This document shows, in pieces, positions 22,018-30,736 of a DNA stretch of 59,312 bases. Source of the stretch: Oscillospiraceae bacterium (lineage in GTDB: Bacteria > Bacillota > Clostridia > Oscillospirales > Oscillospiraceae); contig JAEDDG010000010.1 of NCBI GenBank assembly GCA_016293865.1, positions 1 to 59,312 of the forward strand. The letters are read 5' to 3'. The notes beneath the pieces are model-generated. The model saw only the letters and a program-made list of their open reading frames with translations, was not told the DNA's origin and did no database searches. Numbering within the stretch: position 1 is the stretch's first letter; each line of letters opens with the position of its first letter. The position numbers and the translations under genes were made by a program.

Positions 22018-22440
22018 ATGCCCACAATTAATCAGCTGGTCAGAAAGGGAAGAGAGATGGGGACCTACAAGTCCGCTTCGCCTGCCATGCAGAAAGGCCT
22101 GAACACTCTGAAGAATAAGGAGACGGATCTGTCTTCTCCTCAGAAGAGAGGCGTCTGCACCGCAGTCAGAACCGCGACCCCCAAAAAGCCGAACTCCGCT
22201 CTGCGTAAGATCGCCCGTGTGCGTCTTACCAACGGCTATGAGGTTACTGCTTACATTCCCGGTGTTGGCCACAATCTGCAGGAGCACTCCGTGGTTATGA
22301 TCCGCGGCGGCCGTGTTAAGGACCTTCCTGGTGTCCGTTACCACATCATTCGCGGCAGCCTGGATACCCAGGGCGTTGCAAACCGTATGCAGGCCAGATC
22401 CAAGTACGGCGCAAAGAGACCGAAGGCCGGAAAGAAGTAA
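22018..22440 (+). CDS. rpsL: 30S ribosomal protein S12
   Basis: 140 residues of S12, the decoding-centre protein of the small subunit. The start at 22018 follows AAAGGAGG. The loop TATPKKPNSALRK and the VKDLPGVRYH loop, where streptomycin-resistance changes occur, read as wild type. The N-terminal region carries the extended insertion seen in clostridial S12 (about residues 15-37), explaining a length above the 124 of E. coli. It is first in the rpsL-rpsG-fusA order; rplGB-type L7Ae genes often found before rpsL in Firmicutes are absent between rpoC and rpsL. Confidence 0.97.
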   Translation: MPTINQLVRKGREMGTYKSASPAMQKGLNTLKNKETDLSSPQKRGVCTAVRTATPKKPNSALRKIARVRLTNGYEVTAYIPGVGHNLQEHSVVMIRGGRVKDLPGVRYHIIRGSLDTQGVANRMQARSKYGAKRPKAGKK

Positions 22441-22611
22441 GTCCTGTCCCAATGCTGATTACGCTTTATGCGTAAGGCCGATCGCCTTGCCATGAAGGTT
22501 ATATACATTATATATATTATTGATGTATGTTGCCTCAGGGGAAGGCACCAGACGGGAACGCATGTGTCCCGAAGTACCTGTGAAATCATTTTTATGAAGG
22601 AGGGAAGTATA
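22441..22611 (+). promoter_or_regulatory. Long rpsL-rpsG spacer with inverted repeats
   Basis: 171 bases without a gene. Short stems are visible: AAGGC/GCCTT (22474-22488) and CGGGA/TCCCG (22553-22571). A weak promoter is possible (TTGCCA at 22487-22492, TATATA at 22511-22516, 18-base spacer). In E. coli, S7 represses its operon by binding the S12-S7 spacer; a similar role here is inference. Confidence 0.35.
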
Positions 22612-23082
22612 GTGCCCAGAAGAGGTAACATTCCCAAAAGAGAGGTTCTGCCGGATCCTGTGTATAATTCCATTCTGGTGACCAAGCTTGTCAACAGCAT
22701 CATGCTGGACGGCAAGAAGGGCGTCGCACAGAAGGTTGTCTACGCAGCATTTGACACGATCAAGGAAAAGACCGGCAAGGATCCCCTGGAAGTTTTTTCG
22801 GCTGCGCTTGAGAACATCATGCCCAGCCTGGAGGTCAAGGCCCGTCGTGTGGGCGGCGCCACCTATCAGGTGCCTATCGAGGTCAGACCCAACAGACGTC
22901 AGACTCTCGGTCTGCGCTGGCTCACCTCTTACTCCAGAAGCCGCGGTGAGAAGACCATGAAGGATCGTCTCGCCGGCGAGATTATGGATGCAGCCAACAA
23001 CACCGGTTCCGCCGTTAAAAAGCGCGAGGACACCCACAAGATGGCAGAGTCCAACAAGGCCTTTGCCCACTATCGTTGGTAA
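22612..23082 (+). CDS. rpsG: 30S ribosomal protein S7 (GTG start)
   Basis: 156 residues, the usual S7 length, beginning MPRRGNIPKREVLPDPVY. S7 organises the 3' domain of 16S rRNA and contacts tRNA at the E site. The start codon is GTG at 22612, 7 bases behind AAGGAGGG; the frame is open further upstream, but that extension is not S7-like. Typical segments include MLDGKKGVAQKVVY and RRVGGATYQVP, and the conserved C-terminal KREDTHKMAESNKAFAHYRW. The long spacer before it may hold an autoregulatory site. fusA follows 59 bases later. Confidence 0.97.
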   Translation: MPRRGNIPKREVLPDPVYNSILVTKLVNSIMLDGKKGVAQKVVYAAFDTIKEKTGKDPLEVFSAALENIMPSLEVKARRVGGATYQVPIEVRPNRRQTLGLRWLTSYSRSRGEKTMKDRLAGEIMDAANNTGSAVKKREDTHKMAESNKAFAHYRW

Positions 23083-23141
23083 GCAGCCAAGACCTGCTTT
23101 GTTTTTGATTATCAATTTGGCATCAGAAAGGAGTGAGTGCT

Positions 23142-25217
23142 ATGCCAAGAGAGTATTCGCTTGAAAGAACCCGCAATATCGGCATAATGGCTCACATTGA
23201 TGCCGGCAAAACAACCACCACGGAGCGCATCCTGTTCTATACCGGCCGCACCTACAAAATGGGTGAGACCCACGAGGGTGCAGCAACCATGGACTGGATG
23301 GAACAGGAGCAGGAGCGCGGAATTACCATTACTTCCGCTGCAACAACCTGTTTCTGGAAAGATCACCGTATTAACATTATCGATACACCGGGCCATGTGG
23401 ACTTCACTGTTGAGGTTGAGCGCTCTTTGCGCGTGCTTGACGGCAGCATAACCGTTATGTGCGCCAAAGGCGGAGTAGAGCCCCAGTCTGAAACCGTATG
23501 GCGTCAGGCGGATCACTACCACGTTCCCAGAATGATCTATATCAATAAGATGGACATCATGGGTGCAGACTTCTTCAACGTCCTGGACATGATTCATGAT
23601 CGCTTGAAGTGCAACGCGGTGCCTATCCAGCTGCCCATCGGCGCAGAAGCCGATTTCAAGGGCATTATTGATCTGGTGGAAATGAATGCCGACGTCTATT
23701 ATGATGAGCTTGGCAAAGATATGCGCGTGGAAGAGATCCCGGAGGACATGCGGGAGCTGGCCGAGGAGTATCACACGAAGCTGATTGAAGCCGTCTCCGA
23801 TTTTGACGACCAGATTATGGAGGACTATCTTGAAGGGAAGCCTGCGGATAAGGCTGCCGTCCGTGCAGCAATCCGCCGCGCGACCATCGCGAACGAGTTT
23901 GTCCCCATTGTCTGCGGTACGTCTTACCGGAACAAAGGCGTGCAGAAGCTGCTGGATGCAATTGTGGACTATATGCCGTCTCCGCTGGACATCCCGCCGG
24001 TTGAGGGGACCGATCCCCATTCCGACGAGACACTGACCAGAAAAGCAGACGACAACGAGCCCTTCTCCGCACTTGCATTTAAAATTATGACAGACCCCTA
24101 TGTGGGCCGCCTGTCCTTCATCCGCGTGTACTCCGGCACGGCCGCCACCGGTTCCACGGTCATCAACTCGACCAAGGGCCAGCGCGAGCGTCTGGGCCGC
24201 CTGCTGCGGATGCATGCAAACCACCGCGAGGATATCGATATGGTCTATTCCGGCGACATTGCCGCCGCTGTGGGCCTGAGAAATACCACCACCGGTGACA
24301 CCCTCTGCGACGAAAAGCACCCGATCGTGCTGGAGTCCATGGAATTCCCGGATCCGGTTATCCGCGTGGCCATTGAGCCCAAGACGAAAGCCGGACAGGA
24401 GAAGATGGACATCGCGCTGACAAAGCTGGCTGAAGAGGATCCCACCTTCAAGGCCTACACGGACAGCGAGACCGGCCAGACAATCATCGCCGGTATGGGC
24501 GAGCTCCATCTGGAGATCATCGTTGACCGTCTGCTGCGCGAGTTCAAGGTTGAAGCGAACGTCGGTAAGCCCCAGGTCGCCTATAAGGAGACCATCAAGG
24601 GTACGGCTGATGTGGATACGCGGTATGCCCGTCAGTCCGGCGGTAAAGGCCAGTTCGCACACGTCAAGATCAGGCTGGAGCCCAACGAGTCCGGTAAAGG
24701 CTATGAGTTCATCAATGCAATTACCGGCGGCGCGATCCCGAAGGAATATATTCCTGCCGTGGATCAGGGTATCCAGGGCGCCATGCAGGCCGGCGTCGTG
24801 GCGGGCTATCCCGTTGTTGACGTTAAGGTGACGCTGTATGACGGCTCCTTCCACGAGGTTGACTCCTCTGAAATGGCCTTTAAGATTGCCGGTTCCATGG
24901 CATTCAAAGAGGCGATGCAGAAGGCGAACCCCACGCTGCTTGAGCCGATCATGAAGGTGACCGTGGTTGTTCCGGAAGATTATATGGGCGACGTGATCGG
25001 CAACATCAATGCCAGACGCGGCCAGATCTCCGGCATGGACACCAGAAACGGCACATCGACGCTGCACACTTTTGTGCCGCTCAGCGAGATGTTCGGCTAT
25101 GCAACAGACCTGAGAAGCCGCACCCAGGGACGCGGCAACTACTCTATGGAACCCAGCCACTATGTGGAACTGCCCAAATCCATTCAGGAGGATATCAAAA
25201 CAGCCAAAAGAGGCTGA
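23142..25217 (+). CDS. fusA: Elongation factor G
   Basis: 691 residues, translational GTPase that moves tRNA and mRNA after peptide-bond formation. GTP-binding motifs are visible: AHIDAGKTTTTER (about 17-29), RGITITSAAT, DTPGHVDF (about 82-89) and NKMD. Domains II to V follow at normal length; RRGQISGMDTRNG lies in the domain IV/V region. The start at 23142 has AAAGGAG upstream; a GTG three codons earlier is less well spaced. It is distinct from the tetracycline-protection paralogues, matching housekeeping EF-G over its length. tuf follows after its own promoter. Confidence 0.97.
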   Translation: MPREYSLERTRNIGIMAHIDAGKTTTTERILFYTGRTYKMGETHEGAATMDWMEQEQERGITITSAATTCFWKDHRINIIDTPGHVDFTVEVERSLRVLDGSITVMCAKGGVEPQSETVWRQADHYHVPRMIYINKMDIMGADFFNVLDMIHDRLKCNAVPIQLPIGAEADFKGIIDLVEMNADVYYDELGKDMRVEEIPEDMRELAEEYHTKLIEAVSDFDDQIMEDYLEGKPADKAAVRAAIRRATIANEFVPIVCGTSYRNKGVQKLLDAIVDYMPSPLDIPPVEGTDPHSDETLTRKADDNEPFSALAFKIMTDPYVGRLSFIRVYSGTAATGSTVINSTKGQRERLGRLLRMHANHREDIDMVYSGDIAAAVGLRNTTTGDTLCDEKHPIVLESMEFPDPVIRVAIEPKTKAGQEKMDIALTKLAEEDPTFKAYTDSETGQTIIAGMGELHLEIIVDRLLREFKVEANVGKPQVAYKETIKGTADVDTRYARQSGGKGQFAHVKIRLEPNESGKGYEFINAITGGAIPKEYIPAVDQGIQGAMQAGVVAGYPVVDVKVTLYDGSFHEVDSSEMAFKIAGSMAFKEAMQKANPTLLEPIMKVTVVVPEDYMGDVIGNINARRGQISGMDTRNGTSTLHTFVPLSEMFGYATDLRSRTQGRGNYSMEPSHYVELPKSIQEDIKTAKRG

Positions 25218-25242
25218 TTTGTATCCCGTATGCATATTATAG

Positions 25243-25271
25243 TTGCAAATCCGCAGACAATAGGTTAGAAT
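25243..25271 (+). promoter_or_regulatory. Promoter of tuf
   Basis: TTGCAA (25243-25248), a 17-base spacer and TAGAAT (25266-25271), 60 bases before the tuf start. It allows EF-Tu to be made above the level of the rpsL operon. Confidence 0.75.
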
Positions 25272-25332
25272 ACTGAATTGTCAGAACACGAATTTTTTCA
25301 ACCATACTAAACTATAAGGAGGCAATATCCAA

Positions 25333-26574
25333 ATGGCAAAGCAGAAGTTTGAAAGAACAAAACCTCACGTAAATATCGGCACCATCGGTCACATCGACCA
25401 TGGTAAGACCACCCTGACCGCAGCGATCACGAAGGTCCTGCACATGGCTGACGCCAACGCAGCTGAGTACACCGCTTACGACCAGATCGACAAGGCTCCC
25501 GAAGAGAGAGAACGCGGCATTACCATCAACACCGCTCACGTTGAGTATCAGACTGACGACCGTACCGCTGCTGACGGCACCCCCATCCAGGGCCGCCACT
25601 ATGCGCACGTTGACTGCCCGGGTCACGCTGACTATATCAAGAACATGATCACCGGCGCTGCTCAGATGGACGGCGGCATCCTGGTTATCGCTGCTTCCGA
25701 CGGCCCCATGGCTCAGACCCGTGAGCACCTGCTCCTTGCCCGTCAGGTTAACGTGCCTTATATCGTCGTTTTCCTGAACAAGGTTGACCAGGTTGACGAC
25801 CCCGAGCTGCTCGAGCTGGTTGAGATGGAAGTCCGCGAGCTGCTGGACAAGTACGAGTTCCCCGGCGACGACACCCCCATCATCAAGGGTTCCGCTCTGA
25901 ACGCTCTGGTCTGCGAGTCCACCGATCCGCATGCGCCTGAGTATCAGTGCATCTGGGAGCTGATGGATGCTGTCGACACCTATATCAAGACCCCCGACCG
26001 CAAGGAAGATATGCCCTTCCTGATGCCTGTTGAGGACGTCTTCACCATCACCGGCCGCGGCACCGTCGCCACCGGCAGAGTTGAGCGCGGCATCATCAAG
26101 ATGAACGAGAAGGTCGAGATCGTTGGTCTGTCCGACGAGAAGAAAGAGACCACCGTCACTGGTATCGAAATGTTCCGCAAGCTCCTCGACTTCGCAGAAG
26201 CCGGCGACAACATCGGCACCCTGCTGCGCGGCATTGCCAAGACCGACATCGAAAGAGGTCAGGTTCTTGCAAAGCCCGGCTCCATTCATCCCCACACCAA
26301 GTTCAAGGGCCAGGTTTACGTCCTGTCCAAGGATGAAGGCGGCCGTCACACCCCGTTCTTCAACAACTACAGACCTCAGTTCTATTTCCGTACCACTGAC
26401 GTGACCGGCGTCATCACTCTGCCCGAAGGCGTTGAGATGTGCATGCCCGGCGATAACGTCGATATGGACGTTGAGCTGATCACCCCCATCGCTATTGAGC
26501 AGGGCCTGCGCTTCGCTATCCGTGAAGGCGGCCGTACCGTCGGTTCCGGTGTTGTTATCGGCATCAACGAGTAA
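25333..26574 (+). CDS. tuf: Elongation factor Tu with insertion between G2 and G3
   Basis: 413 residues; E. coli EF-Tu has 394. EF-Tu delivers aminoacyl-tRNA to the ribosome. GTPase motifs are intact: GHIDHGKTT (19-27), RGITI (61-65), DCPGH (94-98) and NKVD. Between RGITI and DCPGH the usual short HVEY-to-RHYAH link is replaced by a loop of about 15 residues (74-87, TDDRTAADGTPIQG), about 11 more than E. coli. A second, smaller insertion sits after GSALNAL (CESTDPHAPEY), close to the NKxD/SAL side of the G domain. Domains II and III look ordinary. AAGGAGG precedes the ATG. Codon use is strongly biased, as expected for a very highly expressed gene. A terminator follows. Confidence 0.97.
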   Translation: MAKQKFERTKPHVNIGTIGHIDHGKTTLTAAITKVLHMADANAAEYTAYDQIDKAPEERERGITINTAHVEYQTDDRTAADGTPIQGRHYAHVDCPGHADYIKNMITGAAQMDGGILVIAASDGPMAQTREHLLLARQVNVPYIVVFLNKVDQVDDPELLELVEMEVRELLDKYEFPGDDTPIIKGSALNALVCESTDPHAPEYQCIWELMDAVDTYIKTPDRKEDMPFLMPVEDVFTITGRGTVATGRVERGIIKMNEKVEIVGLSDEKKETTVTGIEMFRKLLDFAEAGDNIGTLLRGIAKTDIERGQVLAKPGSIHPHTKFKGQVYVLSKDEGGRHTPFFNNYRPQFYFRTTDVTGVITLPEGVEMCMPGDNVDMDVELITPIAIEQGLRFAIREGGRTVGSGVVIGINE

Positions 26575-26585
26575 GTTCACAGTTC

Positions 26586-26616
26586 AAAGGCGCTCTCTTT
26601 TCCGGAGAGCGCCTTT
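26586..26616 (+). terminator. Terminator of tuf
   Basis: A 12 bp perfect stem (26586-26597 with 26605-26616) with a 7-base loop; the tail is only three T, part of the stem. Confidence 0.75.
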
Positions 26617-26638
26617 AGGCTATATGGAGGAGTAGGTT

Positions 26639-27442
26639 ATGGCCTTTCTTGAAATGAGCTTTAAGTCGGACGTTCTGGATCTGGAATCGCACATGCATGT
26701 GCTTCTGCCTGAAAAGCGGGCGGATCTGCCCCAGATCAGGCTTTCCGGTGAAGACGGAAAATGTCCGGTCCTGTTTTTGCTGCATGGCCTCAGTGACGGC
26801 TGCAGTGCCTGGACGCGCTACACCGCGATTGAACGCTATGTCCGCCAGTATGAAATCGCCGTTGTGATGCCTGAGGTTCACCGCAGCTTTTACAGCGATA
26901 TGCGCCACGGCGGGAAATACTGGACCTTTATTTCCCAGGAACTCATGGAGAAATGCTATGAGTTCTTCCCGCAGATCTCACGCAGGCGTGAGGACCATTA
27001 TGCCGCTGGCCTTTCCATGGGCGGCTACGGGGCCATGAAGCTGGCGCTGCGCGCACCGGAGGCATTTTGCTTCGCGGGTTCTCTGTCCGGCGCAGTGGAT
27101 ATTCCGGCCGAATTTGAGACGCTGCGCGAAAATGACCCGCTGATGTCGGATATTTTCGGCACGCCTGATCTGGCCCGTGATTCGGATGACGACCTTTTTG
27201 CTCTTGCACAGCGCCTGAAAGACAGCGGCCAGCCGCTGCCGAAGCTGTTTATGTGGTGCGGCACAGAGGATTTCCTCTATGCGTTCAATACCCGGTTCCG
27301 CGATCATCTGCGTGAGCTGGGCTATGACCTGAACTACTCGGAGAGCGCCGGATGCCATCTCTGGAACTACTGGGATCGTGAGATTCAGAATGTCCTGACC
27401 GATATCATGGCCATGCGCGGCGTCAAATACGAAAAATGCTGA
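26639..27442 (+). CDS. Esterase-D-like alpha/beta hydrolase (tributyrin esterase type)
   Basis: 267 residues of the putative esterase (EstA/esterase D) family. The nucleophile serine lies in GLSMGGYG (about 122-129); the oxyanion-hole region is LLHGLSDG (about 47-54). The catalytic acid is probably the Asp of WCGTEDFLY (about 213-221) and the histidine that of SAGCHLWNYW (about 241-250). Relatives hydrolyse short-chain esters such as tributyrin or feruloyl and acetyl groups. No signal peptide is seen, so it is probably cytosolic. GGAGG precedes the ATG. It ends at a strong hairpin shared with the convergent DUF4830 gene. Confidence 0.85.
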   Translation: MAFLEMSFKSDVLDLESHMHVLLPEKRADLPQIRLSGEDGKCPVLFLLHGLSDGCSAWTRYTAIERYVRQYEIAVVMPEVHRSFYSDMRHGGKYWTFISQELMEKCYEFFPQISRRREDHYAAGLSMGGYGAMKLALRAPEAFCFAGSLSGAVDIPAEFETLRENDPLMSDIFGTPDLARDSDDDLFALAQRLKDSGQPLPKLFMWCGTEDFLYAFNTRFRDHLRELGYDLNYSESAGCHLWNYWDREIQNVLTDIMAMRGVKYEKC

Positions 27443-27449
27443 GCGGCAA

Positions 27450-27490
27450 GGGCACGGCTGCATTGCAGCCGTGCCCCAGTTTTATTTTTT
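27450..27490 (+). terminator. Terminator of the esterase gene
   Basis: An 11 bp stem (27450-27460 with 27466-27476) followed by AGTTTTATTTTTTT. The T run reaches into the last codons of the convergent DUF4830 gene, which would use the same hairpin from the other side. Confidence 0.85.
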
Positions 27491-27955
27491 TGGATATGCA
27501 AGCCCGTGCATGAATCCGTCCAGCGCAGTGGACTGCACGTCACCGGCGATGATCCGGTTCCGGCAGACAACGAGATCGGCCACCACCTGGTCTGTACTGT
27601 CGGGATAGTTGGTGATCTGATAGGTGTATCGGGTTGCCTCCATACCGCCGTATGCCGACAGATCAAAACCCTGCCGGACCTGAAGCGCGTTGTATGTTTC
27701 GTACACACCGTCGAAGGTTTTGGGGATGATCACAGTCTGAATTTCCACAGGTTCAGTGCCGACTGTCCAGCCCAACCCTTCCAGATAGGTAATTCTGTCT
27801 TCGTTTGTGCGGACCACAGCCGACAGGGCAGCAGCGTCAGTGCTGTCATTGTGCTGGCTGCCTGCCAGGAGAATGACAGATGTGAGCACAATGCCCAGGA
27901 TGAGCACGGCGGCCACAGCTTTTTTCTTACTGAATTTTGCCGTATAAATGAACAC
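27482..27955 (-). CDS. DUF4830 membrane-anchored protein (GTG start)
   Basis: 157 residues from a GTG at 27955, about 10 bases behind AAAGGA. One transmembrane helix lies near the N terminus (about 12-32, AVAAVLILGIVLTSVILLAG), leaving a C-terminal domain outside the membrane. That domain has the features of DUF4830: YLEGLGWTV, a central YETYNALQVRQGFDL, RYTYQITNYP, and the IAGDVQSTALDGFMHGL ending. Its role is unknown. It is divergent from the pseudouridine synthase gene and convergent with the esterase. Confidence 0.75.
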   Translation of the reverse strand: MFIYTAKFSKKKAVAAVLILGIVLTSVILLAGSQHNDSTDAAALSAVVRTNEDRITYLEGLGWTVGTEPVEIQTVIIPKTFDGVYETYNALQVRQGFDLSAYGGMEATRYTYQITNYPDSTDQVVADLVVCRNRIIAGDVQSTALDGFMHGLAYPKK

Positions 27956-28013
27956 GCAGCACCATTCCTTTAATTTCCGGATGGTAGAATCTATTCCCCA
28001 CAGGGAATAAATA

Positions 28014-28022
28014 TGATAAAAT
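28014..28022 (+). promoter_or_regulatory. Candidate extended -10 promoter for the pseudouridine synthase
   Basis: TGA followed by TAAAAT (28017-28022), 40 bases before the assigned start. No good -35 is present at 17 bases. A small dyad (ATTCCC/GGGAAT, 27993-28008) lies where the -35 would be. Confidence 0.4.
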
Positions 28023-28061
28023 AACAAAACAGCGTTTATCTGACATCATTTGACAGAGAGG

Positions 28062-28805
28062 ATGTTTTGTCTGGAACTGTGGCGGCTTGACAAATTCATT
28101 GCTTTTTCCGGCGCCGCTTCCCGCCGGGAGGTGCGCCTGCTGATCAAAGCCGGGCGGATACAGGTGGATGGACGCGCCGCCGGCGGACCGGAACAAAAGA
28201 TCGATCCGCAGACGGCGTCTGTGTATCTGGACGGTCAGCGCATTTCTTTTTCTGCGCATGTGTACCTGATGATGAACAAGCCCGCCGGCGTTCTGTCGTC
28301 GACGGAGGACGCGCGGGACAGAACGGTGCTGGATCTTTTGCCGGAGACGCTCCGCAAACGCGGCCTTTTTCCGGCAGGGAGGCTGGACAAGGATTCGGAG
28401 GGACTTCTTTTGCTGACGGATGACGGCGATTACTGCCATCATGTGATCTCGCCGCGGAAAAATGTCTTTAAGTGCTATGAGATTGAAACGATGGGCTGCC
28501 CCACGCCGGAGGACTGCGCTGCGGTGGCTGCCGGCATGACGCTGGAGGACGGGACGGCCTGCAGGCCCGGCCGGCTGGAGATTCTGGAGGCAGGGCAGAC
28601 CGCCCGCTGCCGGATCCGGATTTCAGAGGGGAAGTTCCATCAGGTCAAGCGCATGCTGGCGGTTCTCGGCAAGCCGGTGCTTTCACTCAGACGCACGGAG
28701 ATCGGAGCGCTTCATCTTGACGAAAATCTGAAACCCGGTGCATATAGGGAAATGACGGCAGAAGAGGCGCAGCTGGCCCTTCAGACCGGGGTTTCTTCCC
28801 TATGA
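28062..28805 (+). CDS. RsuA-family pseudouridine synthase
   Basis: 247 residues. An N-terminal S4 RNA-binding domain (RLDKFIAFSGAASRREVRLL, about 8-27) is followed by an RsuA/RluB-type catalytic domain with the GRLDKDSEGLLLLTDDG motif (about 107-123) holding the catalytic aspartate. The family isomerises uridine in rRNA; this subgroup is usually annotated as 16S rRNA pseudouridine-516 synthase, but the site cannot be proven from sequence. The start is uncertain: the ATG at 28062 directly abuts its only purine-rich site (AGAGAGG), and a TTG at 28050 has none. Confidence 0.85.
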   Translation: MFCLELWRLDKFIAFSGAASRREVRLLIKAGRIQVDGRAAGGPEQKIDPQTASVYLDGQRISFSAHVYLMMNKPAGVLSSTEDARDRTVLDLLPETLRKRGLFPAGRLDKDSEGLLLLTDDGDYCHHVISPRKNVFKCYEIETMGCPTPEDCAAVAAGMTLEDGTACRPGRLEILEAGQTARCRIRISEGKFHQVKRMLAVLGKPVLSLRRTEIGALHLDENLKPGAYREMTAEEAQLALQTGVSSL

Positions 28806-28851
28806 ACAGAGCAGTTTCACTAAATTTCAAGTATCTTTTCCGTTTTTTCTA

Positions 28852-28880
28852 TTGAAATTAATGGTGATTCGTTATATTAT
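28852..28880 (+). promoter_or_regulatory. Promoter of the PucR/CdaR-type gene
   Basis: TTGAAA (28852-28857), a 17-base spacer and TATTAT (28875-28880). It would serve the regulator and perhaps ftsEX downstream. Confidence 0.6.
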
Positions 28881-28936
28881 GATAAACGTCAAAATCACGA
28901 ATGTATTGTGCGATAGAAACAAAAGGAGGGCGCGTC

Positions 28937-30025
28937 ATGTCGAGCAGAATTTTTCAGGGAATCATTGTGCAGATGAAAGAGGCTACGGACCGCATTATTG
29001 GCGTTGTGGATTCAGAGGGAGCAGTGGTCGCCTGCAGTGAGCTGAGCCTTGTGGGAACGAGCATCAACGGAATCTACGCTGTGGCGGATGCGGTTGGCGA
29101 CCGCGTGGCGGTGACCGATGGAAAGACATTCAAGATGCTCGGCGGTTCCGACAGCCATTTTGATTATGTGGTCTTTGTTGAGGGAACGGACGAGGTGGCC
29201 CGCACGCTCTGCGTCATGGCCTGCATCGCCGTGTCCGAAGCGAAGGTTTACTATGAGGAGAAGTTTGACAATTCTGTCCTTGTAAAAAACATCATCACCG
29301 ACAACATCCTTCCCGGTGACATTTTCGTCCATGCGAAGGAAATGCATTTTGACGCGGAAGCGAACCGGGCGGTTTTCCTTGTCCGCCAGACGGAGAAGGC
29401 GGATGTCGCTGCGGCCGATGTGCTGAAAAAGCTTTTCCCGGACCGCAAAAAAGATTTTGTGATCACGCTCAGCGAGACAGACATCGCTGTGATTCGCGAG
29501 GTTCCGGCTTCTTATGAAGCAAAGGATCTTTACAAGATTGCGCTTTCCATCGAGCAGACTCTGGCGGCGGAGCTGAATGTAAAGACGGTGATCGGTATCG
29601 GCACCATTGCGCATCACCTGCGCGAACTGGCCGACCGCTACAAGGAAGCCCAGGTCGCCATTGAAATCGGCAAGGTTTTTGATACGGACAAGACCATCAT
29701 CAACCACGAGAATCTCGGCATCGGCCGGCTGATTTATCAGCTGCCGAACACGCTGTGCGAGGCGTTTCTGTCCGAGGTTTTCAAGAAAAACCCCATCGAC
29801 GCGCTGGATGATGAGACTCTGGGGATCATCACCAAGTTCTTTGAGAACAACCTGAATATTTCCGAGACTTCCCGGAAGCTGTTCGTGCACCGCAACACAC
29901 TGGTGTACCGCCTTGGCAAGATCAAAAAGCTGACCGGGCTTGATCTGCGGGAGTTCGACCAGGCGATTGTGTTCAAAGTGGCGCTGATGGTCAAGAAGTA
30001 TTTGAATTCGCAGAAAAACCATTGA
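28937..30025 (+). CDS. PucR/CdaR-type transcriptional regulator
   Basis: 362 residues. The C terminus (about 290-355) has the PucR-type helix-turn-helix: FFENNLNISETSRKLFVHRN followed by TLVYRLGKIKKLTGLDLREF. The central part resembles the GGDEF-like domain of CdaR regulators. The N-terminal 130 residues probably sense a ligand but no known domain was identified. The family includes sugar-diacid and purine-catabolism activators, yet no such genes are nearby. Instead the stop lies 30 bases before ftsE, so it may be cotranscribed with ftsEX. The start at 28937 has AAAAGGAGGG upstream. Ligand and targets are unknown. Confidence 0.8.
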   Translation: MSSRIFQGIIVQMKEATDRIIGVVDSEGAVVACSELSLVGTSINGIYAVADAVGDRVAVTDGKTFKMLGGSDSHFDYVVFVEGTDEVARTLCVMACIAVSEAKVYYEEKFDNSVLVKNIITDNILPGDIFVHAKEMHFDAEANRAVFLVRQTEKADVAAADVLKKLFPDRKKDFVITLSETDIAVIREVPASYEAKDLYKIALSIEQTLAAELNVKTVIGIGTIAHHLRELADRYKEAQVAIEIGKVFDTDKTIINHENLGIGRLIYQLPNTLCEAFLSEVFKKNPIDALDDETLGIITKFFENNLNISETSRKLFVHRNTLVYRLGKIKKLTGLDLREFDQAIVFKVALMVKKYLNSQKNH

Positions 30026-30055
30026 GAACAGACAGGTAATGAGGTAATTTGATTC

Positions 30056-30736
30056 ATGGTTCAGCTCACAGATGTTTTTAAGGCTTATGAAAACGGGTCC
30101 AAGGCCATCCGGGGAATTTCACTGACGATTCAGGATGGTGAATTCGTTTTCCTGGTCGGACCGTCCGGTTCCGGAAAATCCACGATTGTCAAGCTGATCA
30201 CAGGAGAGATCGCGCCCACAGACGGCACGGTTCTGGTGAACGGCTTCAATCTGACGACGATGAAGTTTTCCAAAATGCCGTATATGCGCCGGACGCTCGG
30301 TGTAATTTTCCAGGATTTCAGACTGATTGAAAACAAATCCGTCTATGAAAACGTGGCGTTTGCCATGCGTGTCATCGGTGCGTCCAACAAGGAAATCAAG
30401 CACCGCGTGCCGTATGTGCTGAGTCTTGTGGGCCTTGAGGGCAAGGAACAGCGGCATCCGCAGGAGCTTTCCGGCGGCGAACAGCAGCGTGTGGCGGTTG
30501 CCCGCGCCCTTGTCAACGACCCGCAGATGATTATTGCTGACGAGCCCACAGGAAACCTGGACCCCACGCGCAGCCTGGAGATGATGACGCTCCTGAATAA
30601 GATCAACGAACTGGGAACCACGGTTTTGGTTGTCACACATGAAAAGGATCTTGTGAACCAGTTTTCAAAGCGTGTCATCGCCATTGATGCGGGCCGCGTG
30701 ATCAGCGACGGAATGGATGGGTATGTGCAGATATGA
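30056..30736 (+). CDS. ftsE: Cell division ATP-binding protein FtsE
   Basis: 226 residues, ABC-type ATPase that pairs with FtsX at the membrane to control peptidoglycan hydrolases during division or elongation. Walker A is GPSGSGKST (about 37-45), the signature is LSGGEQQRVAVARAL (about 138-152), and Walker B is MIIADEPTGNLDP with the catalytic glutamate. The stop overlaps the ftsX start as ATGA, the usual arrangement. The downstream M23 peptidase with a coiled coil is the likely enzyme under its control. Confidence 0.95.
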   Translation: MVQLTDVFKAYENGSKAIRGISLTIQDGEFVFLVGPSGSGKSTIVKLITGEIAPTDGTVLVNGFNLTTMKFSKMPYMRRTLGVIFQDFRLIENKSVYENVAFAMRVIGASNKEIKHRVPYVLSLVGLEGKEQRHPQELSGGEQQRVAVARALVNDPQMIIADEPTGNLDPTRSLEMMTLLNKINELGTTVLVVTHEKDLVNQFSKRVIAIDAGRVISDGMDGYVQI

